Assembly: GCA_903877345.1 (NCBI GenBank)
Contig: CAIRDL010000578.1
Location: forward strand, 1-13,773
Direction of reading: 5' to 3'
From: an uncultured Oscillochloris sp.
GTDB taxonomy: Bacteria; Chloroflexota; Chloroflexia; Chloroflexales; Chloroflexaceae
Length of the DNA: 13,773 bases
Shown here: in pieces, positions 1-6,928 of the stretch
How the letters are laid out: each line of letters begins with the position of its first letter
Numbering within the stretch: the stretch's first letter is position 1
Made by a program: the position numbers and the translations under genes
The notes under the pieces: model-generated
Seen by the model: only the letters and a program-made list of their open reading frames with translations
What the model was told of the DNA's origin: nothing
Database searches by the model: none

Positions 1-132
1 CGGATTCGTGGGAAGTGTCCGTTGGAACTGGCCGGCTACGACGTGAGCAAGGTGCCGATGGCGCAGATCTGCCGGGGGCAGGTGCTCGACTGGCCGCCGG
101 AGGGGTTGGGGGAGGTAGTCCCCAGGGTGTAA
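1..132 (+). CDS. C-terminal end of an unidentified protein (5' part outside the window)
   Basis: Frame 1 is open from the first base to a TAA at 130-132 and gives 43 residues. Nearly every codon in this stretch ends in G or C, as in the clearly coding genes nearby, which supports real coding sequence. The visible tail has two cysteines (in KCPLE and QICRG) and ends in EVVPRV. I see no motif that identifies a family. It reads towards the histidine kinase gene, but a promoter between them (150-179) suggests separate transcription. The start and most of the protein lie upstream of the window, so no function is proposed. Confidence 0.5.
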   Translation, partial: RIRGKCPLELAGYDVSKVPMAQICRGQVLDWPPEGLGEVVPRV

Positions 133-149
133 CGGTCACCGGCGCGAAG

Positions 150-179
150 TTGCCGCCCCATGTGGCACCATGCTATACT
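150..179 (+). promoter_or_regulatory. Sigma70-type promoter with extended -10, upstream of the histidine kinase
   Basis: A -35-like TTGCCG (150-155) is followed after 18 bp by TATACT (174-179), which is preceded by TGC (171-173), an extended -10 arrangement. Transcription would begin near 186. That lies downstream of the ATG at 160 but upstream of the GTG at 217, so the promoter also argues for the GTG as the kinase start. The same ten bases ATGCTATACT occur upstream of the large kinase gene at 8726-8735. Confidence 0.5.
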
Positions 180-216
180 GGCCTCATCGTCGCGTCTTCT
201 CCTATTGGGGGCTACC

Positions 217-1239
217 GTGAGCTCTGAGCCGTCAGTGCTGTTGGATTCTGCGCATGCGATCATCACCGAGCAGATCGCCGCGTTGCGTCTTCTGCATCAA
301 GGGGCACAACAGCGACTGACTACCCTCGAGAATGACGTGCGCGCGACGGAACGGCAACTCGACGAGTTAGTAGTCCAACAGCGCTTCGCTGCTGAGCGGG
401 GTTTGCCCGCTGCTGCCACCTTGACCGAGCGCGAACGGCAGGCTCGCATCGCCCACGAAGCCCGCCTCCGCGAACATAACACCCTGCGGCGCGCCATCAG
501 GCAACTCGATCAACTGGTGCGTCAGATTGACATGAGCAGCGCGACCCTGCGCGGGGCCAGTGAAGGCGAACCCGCCGACCCGTGGGTGCAGGCCCTCCGC
601 GCCCAGGTGATTATGGGCCGCGAAGAGGAACGCAGTCGCCTAGCCCGTGAGGTTCACGACGGCCCCGCCCAAGTGCTCGCGAACGCCCTGATGGGGTTGG
701 AACGCAGCCAGACGCTGTTGGCCGAAGGACGCCACGACCGCTTGAGCGATTTGCTCCACCAAATGAATGAAGCCGCCCGCGAGGGTCTCCGCGAGGTACG
801 TGGCTTTATTGCCGACCTCAGACCCGGCAAACTTGAGGAGCAAGGCTTGGTGAGCGCCCTCCAAGAGTACGTTCGCCGCTACCGCGATACGGTCAATGCC
901 GCCGTCAGCTTCGAGACCGAACCCTTGCCGCGTCTGCCGACCGAGGCTGAGATCGTCCTCTACCGCATTGTGCAGGAATCGCTCCAAAATGCGCGCAAAC
1001 ACGCCCGGGGCGCACCCGTTCACGTAAGCCTGCATGCGCGTCAGGGTCGGTTGACCCTGACGATCCGCGACGAAGGCCCTGGCTTCGACCCGCGTGAGGT
1101 GGCCCGCCGCGCCGGACGCGAGAGTTGGGGCCTGATGAGTATGCGCGAGCGGGCCGATCTCATTGGGGCACACTATATCGTCACGTCACGCCCCGGCCAC
1201 GGCACTGAGGTTGCGGTAAGCTTGCCAATCCGCGTCTAG
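217..1239 (+). CDS. NarL/DegS-type sensor histidine kinase, soluble, with N-terminal coiled coil
   Basis: This is a 340-residue two-component histidine kinase that should autophosphorylate on histidine and pass the phosphate to the response regulator encoded 40 bp downstream. Residues 1 to about 125 are charged and helical, rich in Q, E and R, and look like coiled coil. There is no transmembrane segment and no recognisable PAS, GAF or HAMP domain. The HisKA_3 dimerisation domain carries the motif REVHDGPAQ, with the phospho-acceptor His at 147. The HATPase domain shows the N box (QESLQNARKHA, Asn 258), the G1 motif DEGPGF (about 285) and the G2 region SWGLMSMRERA (303-313). The start is taken as GTG 217, with a GGGGG Shine-Dalgarno at 207-211. 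An in-frame ATG at 160 precedes the likely transcription start and would add an uncharacteristic 19 residues. The soluble coiled-coil layout resembles DegS, so the stimulus is probably cytoplasmic (inference). Confidence 0.9.
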   Translation: MSSEPSVLLDSAHAIITEQIAALRLLHQGAQQRLTTLENDVRATERQLDELVVQQRFAAERGLPAAATLTERERQARIAHEARLREHNTLRRAIRQLDQLVRQIDMSSATLRGASEGEPADPWVQALRAQVIMGREEERSRLAREVHDGPAQVLANALMGLERSQTLLAEGRHDRLSDLLHQMNEAAREGLREVRGFIADLRPGKLEEQGLVSALQEYVRRYRDTVNAAVSFETEPLPRLPTEAEIVLYRIVQESLQNARKHARGAPVHVSLHARQGRLTLTIRDEGPGFDPREVARRAGRESWGLMSMRERADLIGAHYIVTSRPGHGTEVAVSLPIRV

Positions 1240-1279
1240 CCCCGTACGCCGGCGCTGGCGCGCATCTGTTGAGGTGCCT

Positions 1280-2002
1280 ATGTCGAACCCCATCCGTGTG
1301 CTCATTGTTGACGATCATCCCCTCTTTCGCCAAGGTATCCGCTGGAGCCTTGAAGACGCCCGGGATATTCAGGTCGTCGGTGAGGCGGAGAATGGTCAGG
1401 AGGCGCTGAAACTCACCGAACGGCTCAATCCCGATGTGGTGCTCGTTGATGTCAACTTGCCCGGCCTCAATGGTCTCGAGGTGGCCCGGGTGATCAAGCG
1501 TCGCGACCCGCGCATGGGGATTATCGTGCTCAGTGTGTATGAGGACGACGACCAACTCTTCCAGGCGATCAAGGTCGGGGCCGCCGCCTATTCCTCCAAG
1601 GATGTGAACCCCGAAGATCTCGTGCGCTTCATCCGCGAGGTAGCGAAGGGCAAGTACCTGATTAACGAGGCGGTGTTGGCGAAGCCCAACGTCGCCTCCC
1701 GTGTCCTCCATCAGTTCCGCGAATTAGCCGCGACCGAGGAAGAGCAGACGGCGCTTCTCTTTGCCCCGCTTACCAGCCGTGAAATCGAGATTCTTGACTG
1801 TATCGCTCGTGGTCTTTCTAATAAAGAAATCGCCACCGAATTAAACATCAGTGGTCAGACCGTCAAGAACCACATCACCTCGATCCTCTCCAAGCTCCAA
1901 GTGAACGACCGCACAATGGCCGTGATTTACGCCATCCAGCGCGGCTGGATTAAGATGGGCTATAGCGCTGGTGAAGATGCGCTGGGTACACGCCAAGGGT
2001 GA
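1280..2002 (+). CDS. NarL/FixJ-family response regulator (REC + LuxR-type HTH)
   Basis: This 240-residue DNA-binding response regulator is the evident partner of the upstream kinase. The receiver domain (about 5-120) has the acidic pair Asp 11-Asp 12, phospho-acceptor Asp 57 (VLVDVNLPG), the Ser 85 switch position (LSVYED) and Lys 107 (SSKD). The C-terminal LuxR/GerE helix-turn-helix runs from about 164 to 225, with the signature LTSREIEILDCIARGLSNKE and the recognition-helix segment SGQTVKNHITSIL. The ATG at 1280 has GAGG at 1271-1274, five bases upstream. A GTG at 1274 overlaps that ribosome site and is less likely. Phosphorylation should promote DNA binding. The targets are unknown. The downstream transporter and CHAT genes are co-directional candidates, but no operator is visible. 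Confidence 0.93.
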   Translation: MSNPIRVLIVDDHPLFRQGIRWSLEDARDIQVVGEAENGQEALKLTERLNPDVVLVDVNLPGLNGLEVARVIKRRDPRMGIIVLSVYEDDDQLFQAIKVGAAAYSSKDVNPEDLVRFIREVAKGKYLINEAVLAKPNVASRVLHQFRELAATEEEQTALLFAPLTSREIEILDCIARGLSNKEIATELNISGQTVKNHITSILSKLQVNDRTMAVIYAIQRGWIKMGYSAGEDALGTRQG

Positions 2003-2033
2003 GGTTGGGCCGCTTATACTGGGGATCATACGC

Positions 2034-2369
2034 ATGCAGCAATGGCTATTTCTTGCAGTGGCTATCATCAGTGAAGTAATTGCAACCTCAGCCCTAAAAT
2101 CATCTGAGGGTTTTTCTCGTTTGTGGCCATCGCTTCTCGTTGTCCTGGGGTACATGTCCGCCGTTTACTTTATGTCGCTCACGCTCAAGACTATTCCGGT
2201 TGGTGTAGTGTATGCTATTTGGTCAGGGGTAGGGATTGCGCTCATCGCGCTCATCGCATGGATTTTCTTTGGGCAAGCGCTGGACACGCCTGCAATCATT
2301 GGTCTTTTCCTGATCGTGACCGGGGTTGTCGTTCTCAGCTTGTTTTCTAAAGCAGTTGCTCATTCGTAA
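2034..2369 (+). CDS. emrE: SMR-family multidrug/quaternary-ammonium efflux protein (EmrE-like)
   Basis: This 111-residue, four-helix inner-membrane protein should exchange protons for lipophilic cations as a dimer. Key residues fall at the same positions as in E. coli EmrE: Glu 14 (the proton/drug site, in IISEVIAT), Tyr 40, Tyr 60, Trp 63 and Gly 67 in YAIWSGVGI. The SEGFSRLWPS loop and the FFGQALDTPAIIG segment also match EmrE. Length equals the family norm. ATG 2034 is chosen because it gives this alignment; GGGGA at 2021-2025 is a plausible ribosome site, and an in-frame start at 1971 would overlap the response regulator. The gene sits 31 bp after the regulator and 56 bp before the CHAT gene. 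In the first 35 codons only about a third end in G or C, far below the neighbours, which suggests acquisition by transfer. The exact substrate cannot be read from the sequence. Confidence 0.92.
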   Translation: MQQWLFLAVAIISEVIATSALKSSEGFSRLWPSLLVVLGYMSAVYFMSLTLKTIPVGVVYAIWSGVGIALIALIAWIFFGQALDTPAIIGLFLIVTGVVVLSLFSKAVAHS

Positions 2370-2425
2370 GCCGCACATTTACGCCAAAACGACAAACGCA
2401 ACACCGCATAGCGGGAGGTTCATTG

Positions 2426-5400
2426 ATGCCAATCGCCCCCATTTTGCGCCTGACCCAGACCGCTAGCCAAGCGAACCGGCACACAATTACGCTAGAGTGG
2501 CTCGAAAAGGGTACAAACCAGACCGCCAGCACCACCGTCGAGTCGGCAATGACCGAAGAGGATCAGCGCGACATCGCGTGGTACGTTGAGGAATACGCTG
2601 AGTATCCGTTTGAGCCGCATCGGCAGCGTGCGACCGAGATTGAGGCCCGGTTGAGTACCCTGGGCTGCGAGCTTTTCAATAAACTCTTCAAGGCCAATCA
2701 GGACACGCAGCGCATTTGGTTTGAAGCGGCCCGCCGTCTGGACAACGTGCGGGTTGAGATCGTCACCAATGCCGAGCATGCGACCACGTTGCCCTGGGAG
2801 TTGTTGCGCGACCCAGAGACGAAAAGGGTGTTGGCCTTGCACGCGCAGGCGTTTGTGCGCGCCGCGCCCAATGTGGCGCGCACACCGCTGGTGCTGAAGC
2901 AGGCGGCGGTCATGCGCATCTTGCTGGTGATTTGTCGGCCCGTAGACGACGGCGACTATGCACCCTTCCGCTCCGTCGCGAGTCGCCTGCTCAAGAGCCT
3001 GAGCGCCGAGGCCCGCGAGGTGTTCCAGCTTGAGGTGTTGCGCCCGCCGACCTTTGCCCGGCTTACGCGGGTGCTGCGCGATGCCAAGGCCGCCAACAAG
3101 CCCTATCACGTCGTCCACTTCGATGGTCACGGCGTCTTCGATGGTCGCGGCGTCTATGCGTTGTCCAACACACTGCCGGAGGATATGAGCAAGTTCACGG
3201 ATCGGGGTGCGGGGCCGCAAGGCTTCCTACTGTTCGAGAGCGACACGACAACCAACCGGCGCGAGTTCGTTGACGGGAGCCGACTGGGCAAACTGTTGGT
3301 ACAAAACAACGTATCGCTGCTCGTGCTGAACGCCTGTCGTGCGATCCCCGATGCCCCGGCTGCGGCAGACCATACGCAGCGTGAGGCCAACGCCCCAGCG
3401 CCCGCCGTTACCGAAGCCAACCCCAACGCGAAGGTGTGCGCCTTCGGTTCGTTGGCCCAACAGGTGCTGCTGACGGGCGTGGGCGGCGTGGTAGCACTGC
3501 GCTACAACGTCCATGTGGTCACGGCGGCGCAGTTTGTGGCTAAGGTGTATCAGGCGTTGGTGCAGGGCATGGCGTTAGGCGAAGCGGTGAGCCAGGGACG
3601 TAAGGATCTGCACACGCAACCTGAGCGTGAGATCGTGCAGAAGGTGAAACTGCAAGACTGGTTGGTGCCGGTGGTCTACGAAACGCAAGCCATGCGGATG
3701 TTTCAGCCCTCACCGGCGGCAAAAGCCTTGGCGATCACCATCGAACAGGCCAATGCGACCCCGCAGTGCGGCGAGCTCGACCCGGAGTTGCCGCAAACGC
3801 CGGAGACGGGCTTCTTCGGGCGCGACGAAACGCTGTTGGCGCTGGAGCGCGGCTTTGATCGCCACCACGTCGTGCTGTTGCACGCCCTCGTGGGCAGCGG
3901 CAAGACCACCACCGCCGCCGAGTTCGCCCGCTGGTACGCCCTTACCGGCGGCGTTCACGGGCCGGTGCTGTGGAGCAACTTTGAGCAGCACACCAGCCTG
4001 ATGCAAGTGCTCGACCGCTTGGGATTGCGCTTCAATCAGGACTTGCAGCAAAGCGGGCATGACTGGCGAACCATTACCGACCCGGCCCAGAAGCGCGACC
4101 TAGCCCTGCAAATCCTGCGGCAAGTGCCCGTGTTGTGGGTGTGGGACAACGTCGAGTCGGTGGCGGGCTTCCCAAGGAACGAGCAGCAGGCGTTGGCCGA
4201 CTTTTTGCGGGCGGCGAAGGACAGCCAGGCCAAGTTCCTGTTGACTTCGCGGCGTGACGAGCAGGCATGGCTAGGCGAACTGCCCGTGCGCGTTGTGCTG
4301 CCGCCCATGCCTATCCACGAGCGCAACCAACTGGCCAAGCAACTAGCGGCGAAGTACGAAGCCCCGCTCCGGCAAGATGACTGGACTCCGCTGCTGATGT
4401 ATGGCGACGGCAATCCGCTGACGTTGACGGTGACGCTGGGGCGAGCCTTGCGCGAGTTGGAGGCGGGCGAAGCCATATCTAAAGATAACGCGAACGAAGG
4501 GCAGAGCATACGGTTCGGAACCTCGCTACGCGACAGCTTCGCCACGAAGTTCAACGAGCAGGAGTCGGCGATGCTGGCGCTGTTGCACCATTTCCAGGGC
4601 TTCGTGGACGTGGACGCGCTCCATCTGATGGGCAACACCGACAACGGATGGCACGTCCCCGCCATTGCTGGCCTCACCCGCGAAAAAGGCGTCGCCCTGC
4701 TCGACCGCGCCGCCGCCACGTTTGGGTTGCTAACGGCACAGGGCGACGGCTACTACAGCATTCACCGGGAGCTGTCGTGGTTTTTGCGGTCGATCTACGA
4801 GAAGAACTTGCAGACCGGCGCGGATCGCGCCTATGTCGAAGCAATGGGCGCATTGGGTGATTATTACCACCACCAATACGAAGGCGGCAACCGAGACATG
4901 ATCGCACAGTTGCACGCTGAAGAGGCGAACCTGCTACACGCCCGGCGTTTGGCACTGCAACACGAGTGGTACGGCGGCGCGATCATCGGTGTCATGCAGG
5001 GGCTGCGTAGTCTCTATGCCCACACCGGGCGGCATACCGAGTGGCGGGCCTTGGTTGACAAGATCGTGCCCGTCTTCGTAGACCCGACGAGCGACGGCCC
5101 ATTGCATGGGCGCGATGCGGAGTGGGCACTGGTGACAGAGTATCGCGTGTTGCTGCTGAAGGAGGAGCGACAGTGGGCCGCCGCCGCCAAGTTGCAAGGG
5201 CTGCGTGTAAACTATGACCGCCAACAGGCCGCACCGCTGCTTGTGTGGTTCCGTGCGCTGCCGCTAGAGGAACTGGAGAAACTGGAGAAACTGGAGAAAC
5301 CGGAGAAACTGAAGAAACTGAAGGAACTGAAGGAACTGAAGAAACTGGAGGAACTGGATGGAGAGCAGCGCAACACACTGCGCTCACTGGCGGTGTCGGT

Positions 5401-5839
5401 TGAACAGCTTGGACATCTTCAGCGCGAGCAGGGCGTGGCGGCGTGTGTGGATAGTTACCAGGAGAGTTACGATCTGGCACTGCGGATGACCATCGTTTCG
5501 CTTGCTCCGCTCGCGGGCGAGTATGCCGTGGCTGCGAGTTGTGCTTTCAACCTGGGGCGTTGCTACGCGGAGACACCCGCGCTGCGCGACCTAGCGCAAG
5601 CCGAGGCGTGGTATCGGCGCAACCTAGAGGTAACTCCCGAAAGCGACCAAGCCAGTAGGGGCAAAACGCTGGGCCAACTCGGTCTCGTGACCTACGAGCG
5701 CTTTATGGAAGCACGGCAGACCGGGCAACCCGAGGCGGTGCTGCAGGCGCATCTGAGAAACACCCTGTGGGCCTATCAGGAAGTGTTGCATACGTTCCCG
5801 CTCGATCCCAAAAATCCAAAAGAAATCCCCCACAACTAG
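2426..5839 (+). CDS. CHAT (caspase-like) protease - STAND ATPase - TPR-like protein
   Basis: This is an 1137-residue multidomain protein. Residues 1-110 are unassigned. A CHAT domain (about 110-420) starts with the typical LPWELL, and has the catalytic-type His in VVHFDGHG (His 235) and Cys in LLVLNACRA (Cys 304), followed by GGVVALRYNV and DWLVPVVYE. An Ala/Pro-rich loop of about 26 residues follows the cysteine. A STAND/NB-ARC-like ATPase follows: FFGRDE (464-468), P-loop LVGSGKTT (488-495), Walker B VLWVWDN (Asp 574), FLLTSR (604-609) and GNPLTL (662-667). The C-terminal third (about 780-1137) is alpha-helical and TPR-like, and is interrupted at 948-977 by ten three-residue repeats. ATG 2426 follows GGGAGG (2413-2418); a TTG one codon earlier is less likely. 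In related proteins CHAT is a cysteine protease released when the STAND/TPR part senses a trigger. A cell-death or antiviral role is inference. Substrate and trigger are unknown. Confidence 0.88.
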   Translation: MPIAPILRLTQTASQANRHTITLEWLEKGTNQTASTTVESAMTEEDQRDIAWYVEEYAEYPFEPHRQRATEIEARLSTLGCELFNKLFKANQDTQRIWFEAARRLDNVRVEIVTNAEHATTLPWELLRDPETKRVLALHAQAFVRAAPNVARTPLVLKQAAVMRILLVICRPVDDGDYAPFRSVASRLLKSLSAEAREVFQLEVLRPPTFARLTRVLRDAKAANKPYHVVHFDGHGVFDGRGVYALSNTLPEDMSKFTDRGAGPQGFLLFESDTTTNRREFVDGSRLGKLLVQNNVSLLVLNACRAIPDAPAAADHTQREANAPAPAVTEANPNAKVCAFGSLAQQVLLTGVGGVVALRYNVHVVTAAQFVAKVYQALVQGMALGEAVSQGRKDLHTQPEREIVQKVKLQDWLVPVVYETQAMRMFQPSPAAKALAITIEQANATPQCGELDPELPQTPETGFFGRDETLLALERGFDRHHVVLLHALVGSGKTTTAAEFARWYALTGGVHGPVLWSNFEQHTSLMQVLDRLGLRFNQDLQQSGHDWRTITDPAQKRDLALQILRQVPVLWVWDNVESVAGFPRNEQQALADFLRAAKDSQAKFLLTSRRDEQAWLGELPVRVVLPPMPIHERNQLAKQLAAKYEAPLRQDDWTPLLMYGDGNPLTLTVTLGRALRELEAGEAISKDNANEGQSIRFGTSLRDSFATKFNEQESAMLALLHHFQGFVDVDALHLMGNTDNGWHVPAIAGLTREKGVALLDRAAATFGLLTAQGDGYYSIHRELSWFLRSIYEKNLQTGADRAYVEAMGALGDYYHHQYEGGNRDMIAQLHAEEANLLHARRLALQHEWYGGAIIGVMQGLRSLYAHTGRHTEWRALVDKIVPVFVDPTSDGPLHGRDAEWALVTEYRVLLLKEERQWAAAAKLQGLRVNYDRQQAAPLLVWFRALPLEELEKLEKLEKPEKLKKLKELKELKKLEELDGEQRNTLRSLAVSVEQLGHLQREQGVAACVDSYQESYDLALRMTIVSLAPLAGEYAVAASCAFNLGRCYAETPALRDLAQAEAWYRRNLEVTPESDQASRGKTLGQLGLVTYERFMEARQTGQPEAVLQAHLRNTLWAYQEVLHTFPLDPKNPKEIPHN
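5267..5356 (+). repeat. Ten tandem 9-bp units inside the CHAT-STAND gene
   Basis: Ten consecutive 9-bp units of the form RAGRAACTG run without interruption. Each encodes E/K-E/K-L, except the fourth, which ends in Pro. The protein tract covers residues 948-977. Units 2 and 3 are identical, and the others differ only at the E/K positions and in the fourth unit. Because the unit is a multiple of three, gain or loss of copies by slippage would keep the reading frame. The tract is highly charged and probably forms a helical linker. Confidence 0.93.
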
Positions 5840-5979
5840 CTTGGGAACATCCAGGAGCAGACCGACCAAGCACTGGCGGGAGGCGCTCCGCTCCTCAGGC
5901 ATGTTTCAGATTGCAGATCTGCCGTAATAGGACGCGGTGCATTTGCCCAAACGGTAACGCTGGTTTGAACCATGCCTTA

Positions 5980-5988
5980 TGGTAAAAT
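5980..5988 (+). promoter_or_regulatory. Extended -10 promoter candidate upstream of the lipoprotein gene
   Basis: TGG followed by TAAAAT (5983-5988) matches an extended -10 element. TTGAAC lies at 5965-5970, but the 12-bp spacer is too short for a standard -35, so the call rests on the extended -10 alone. Transcription would start near 5995 and leave a leader of about 110 nt before ATG 6107. The whole gap between the CHAT stop and this gene (5840-6106) has no convincing terminator; it contains the palindrome GCAGATCTGC (5913-5922). Confidence 0.35.
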
Positions 5989-6073
5989 CAGCCCCCTAGT
6001 CCCCAACGTGCATAACAGCATCGCGACAGTAGAGCGCGACTCCCAAGGTTCAAGCGCCTTCTTGCGGGCCTGC

Positions 6074-6094
6074 CTGCAACCTGCAATCTGCAAT
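6074..6094 (+). repeat. Three tandem heptamers (CTGCAAY) just before the lipoprotein start
   Basis: CTGCAAC, CTGCAAT and CTGCAAT follow each other directly and end 12 bp before ATG 6107. The reverse complement of the last two units' junction, CAGATTGCAG, occurs at 5907-5916, so the same word flanks the putative promoter in opposite orientation. The array occupies the place where a ribosome site would be expected. Only A-rich sequence and AAGCCT separate it from the start codon. Confidence 0.6.
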
Positions 6095-6106
6095 CCAAAA
6101 AAGCCT

Positions 6107-6925
6107 ATGCGTCCACTGGCCCTCAGCCTGCTCTTGTGCCTCGTGGCGTGCGGTCTTGCGCCGCCTGCGCCACCACCGAGCAGGGAGCCGTTGCCCACCT
6201 TGATGCCCACCCTGACCGGCGGCATGCCCGTCACGCCGCCAGATAGCGGGTGGCTACCCGCTGGCCCTGCGGCGCAAGTGCGCCGCCTGCGGATCAGCGT
6301 CGGCGGTCAAGTGGCCCCGGTCAGCGTTGTGCGGCTCGACCCGGCCCGCGTGCGTTTCAGCGTGGGCTACCAGCCCGCCACGCCGCCATCATTGTACGAA
6401 TGGGCTACCAACACCGGGGCATTGGCCGTGATCAATGGTGGCTTCTTCGACGAAACGGGGCAGACGGTCGCTCTATTGGTGCATGCCGGCACGCCTAACG
6501 GCACGAGCTACGCGGGGCGCGGCGGGATGTTCGCCGTGACGGCGGAGGGAACCGTGACGTTGCGTGCGCTGGCCGACACACCGTATGACCCCAACGAGCC
6601 GTTGGCCGAGGCGCTGCAGGGCTGGCCGATGCTGGTGCGTCCCGGCGGGGTCGCGGCCTACAGTGCCGAAGATGGGGCGCGTGACCGGCGTAGCGCACTT
6701 GCGCTTGACCAAGCGGGCCGCGTGCTGCTGATTGCCGCGCCCACCGCCGCTTTTACCCTCGCCGAACTGAGCACCTGGCTGGCGACCAGCGATTTGGCGC
6801 TTGCGGCGGCAGTCAACCTTGATGGCGGCGCTTCCACCGGCCTGGTATTGCTCAGCGCCACGAACCCGGAACGGCTTGACGCCTTTGCGTCCTTACCCAT
6901 CGTGCTCATGGCGCTGCCGCGTTAA
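6107..6925 (+). CDS. Lipoprotein with phosphodiester glycosidase (NAGPA / DUF2233) domain
   Basis: This 272-residue exported lipoprotein begins MRPLALSLLLCLVACG, a short signal peptide with lipobox LVAC, so Cys 15 should be lipidated. A Pro-rich tether (about 16-50) follows. The remainder matches the NAGPA-type fold named after the enzyme that uncovers mannose-6-phosphate. Its signatures are LAVINGGFFDE (Asn-Gly-Gly-Phe-Phe at 110-114), QGWPMLV (about 171-177), DRRSALALD (193-201) and AVNLDGGAST (235-244). Family members cleave phosphodiester-linked sugars, often in cell-envelope polymers; the substrate here is unknown. ATG 6107 is chosen because it directly precedes the signal peptide. An in-frame ATG at 5972 would bury the signal behind 45 polar residues and overlaps the putative promoter. 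No clear Shine-Dalgarno is present, so translation may be weak or unusual. The stop lies 3 bp from that of the convergent ArsA-like gene. Confidence 0.87.
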   Translation: MRPLALSLLLCLVACGLAPPAPPPSREPLPTLMPTLTGGMPVTPPDSGWLPAGPAAQVRRLRISVGGQVAPVSVVRLDPARVRFSVGYQPATPPSLYEWATNTGALAVINGGFFDETGQTVALLVHAGTPNGTSYAGRGGMFAVTAEGTVTLRALADTPYDPNEPLAEALQGWPMLVRPGGVAAYSAEDGARDRRSALALDQAGRVLLIAAPTAAFTLAELSTWLATSDLALAAAVNLDGGASTGLVLLSATNPERLDAFASLPIVLMALPR

Positions 6926-6928
6926 GGG

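Noticed and set aside
160..216. Upstream ATG start for the histidine kinase
   Set aside because: It lies upstream of the predicted transcription start, lacks a ribosome site and adds a non-homologous tail. GTG 217 has GGGGG at proper spacing.
640..1173. Long minus-strand open frame opposite the histidine kinase
   Set aside because: It is a shadow of a GC-rich gene; all kinase motifs are on the plus strand in order.
2015..2020. TATACT as a -10 for the EmrE-like gene
   Set aside because: No -35 or TG extension is present, and its start point would remove the plausible ribosome site, leaving only a 7-nt leader.
4992..5480. Minus-strand open frame with a Ser-Pro-Val repeat
   Set aside because: It is the complementary reading of the 9-bp repeat within the well-supported CHAT-STAND gene.
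5840..5935. Rho-independent terminator after the CHAT gene
   Set aside because: Small dyads (GGAG-GCG-CTCC, GCAGATCTGC) are present, but none is followed by a T-run.
5972..6106. Upstream ATG start for the lipoprotein
   Set aside because: It overlaps the putative promoter and would place 45 polar residues before a clear lipoprotein signal peptide.
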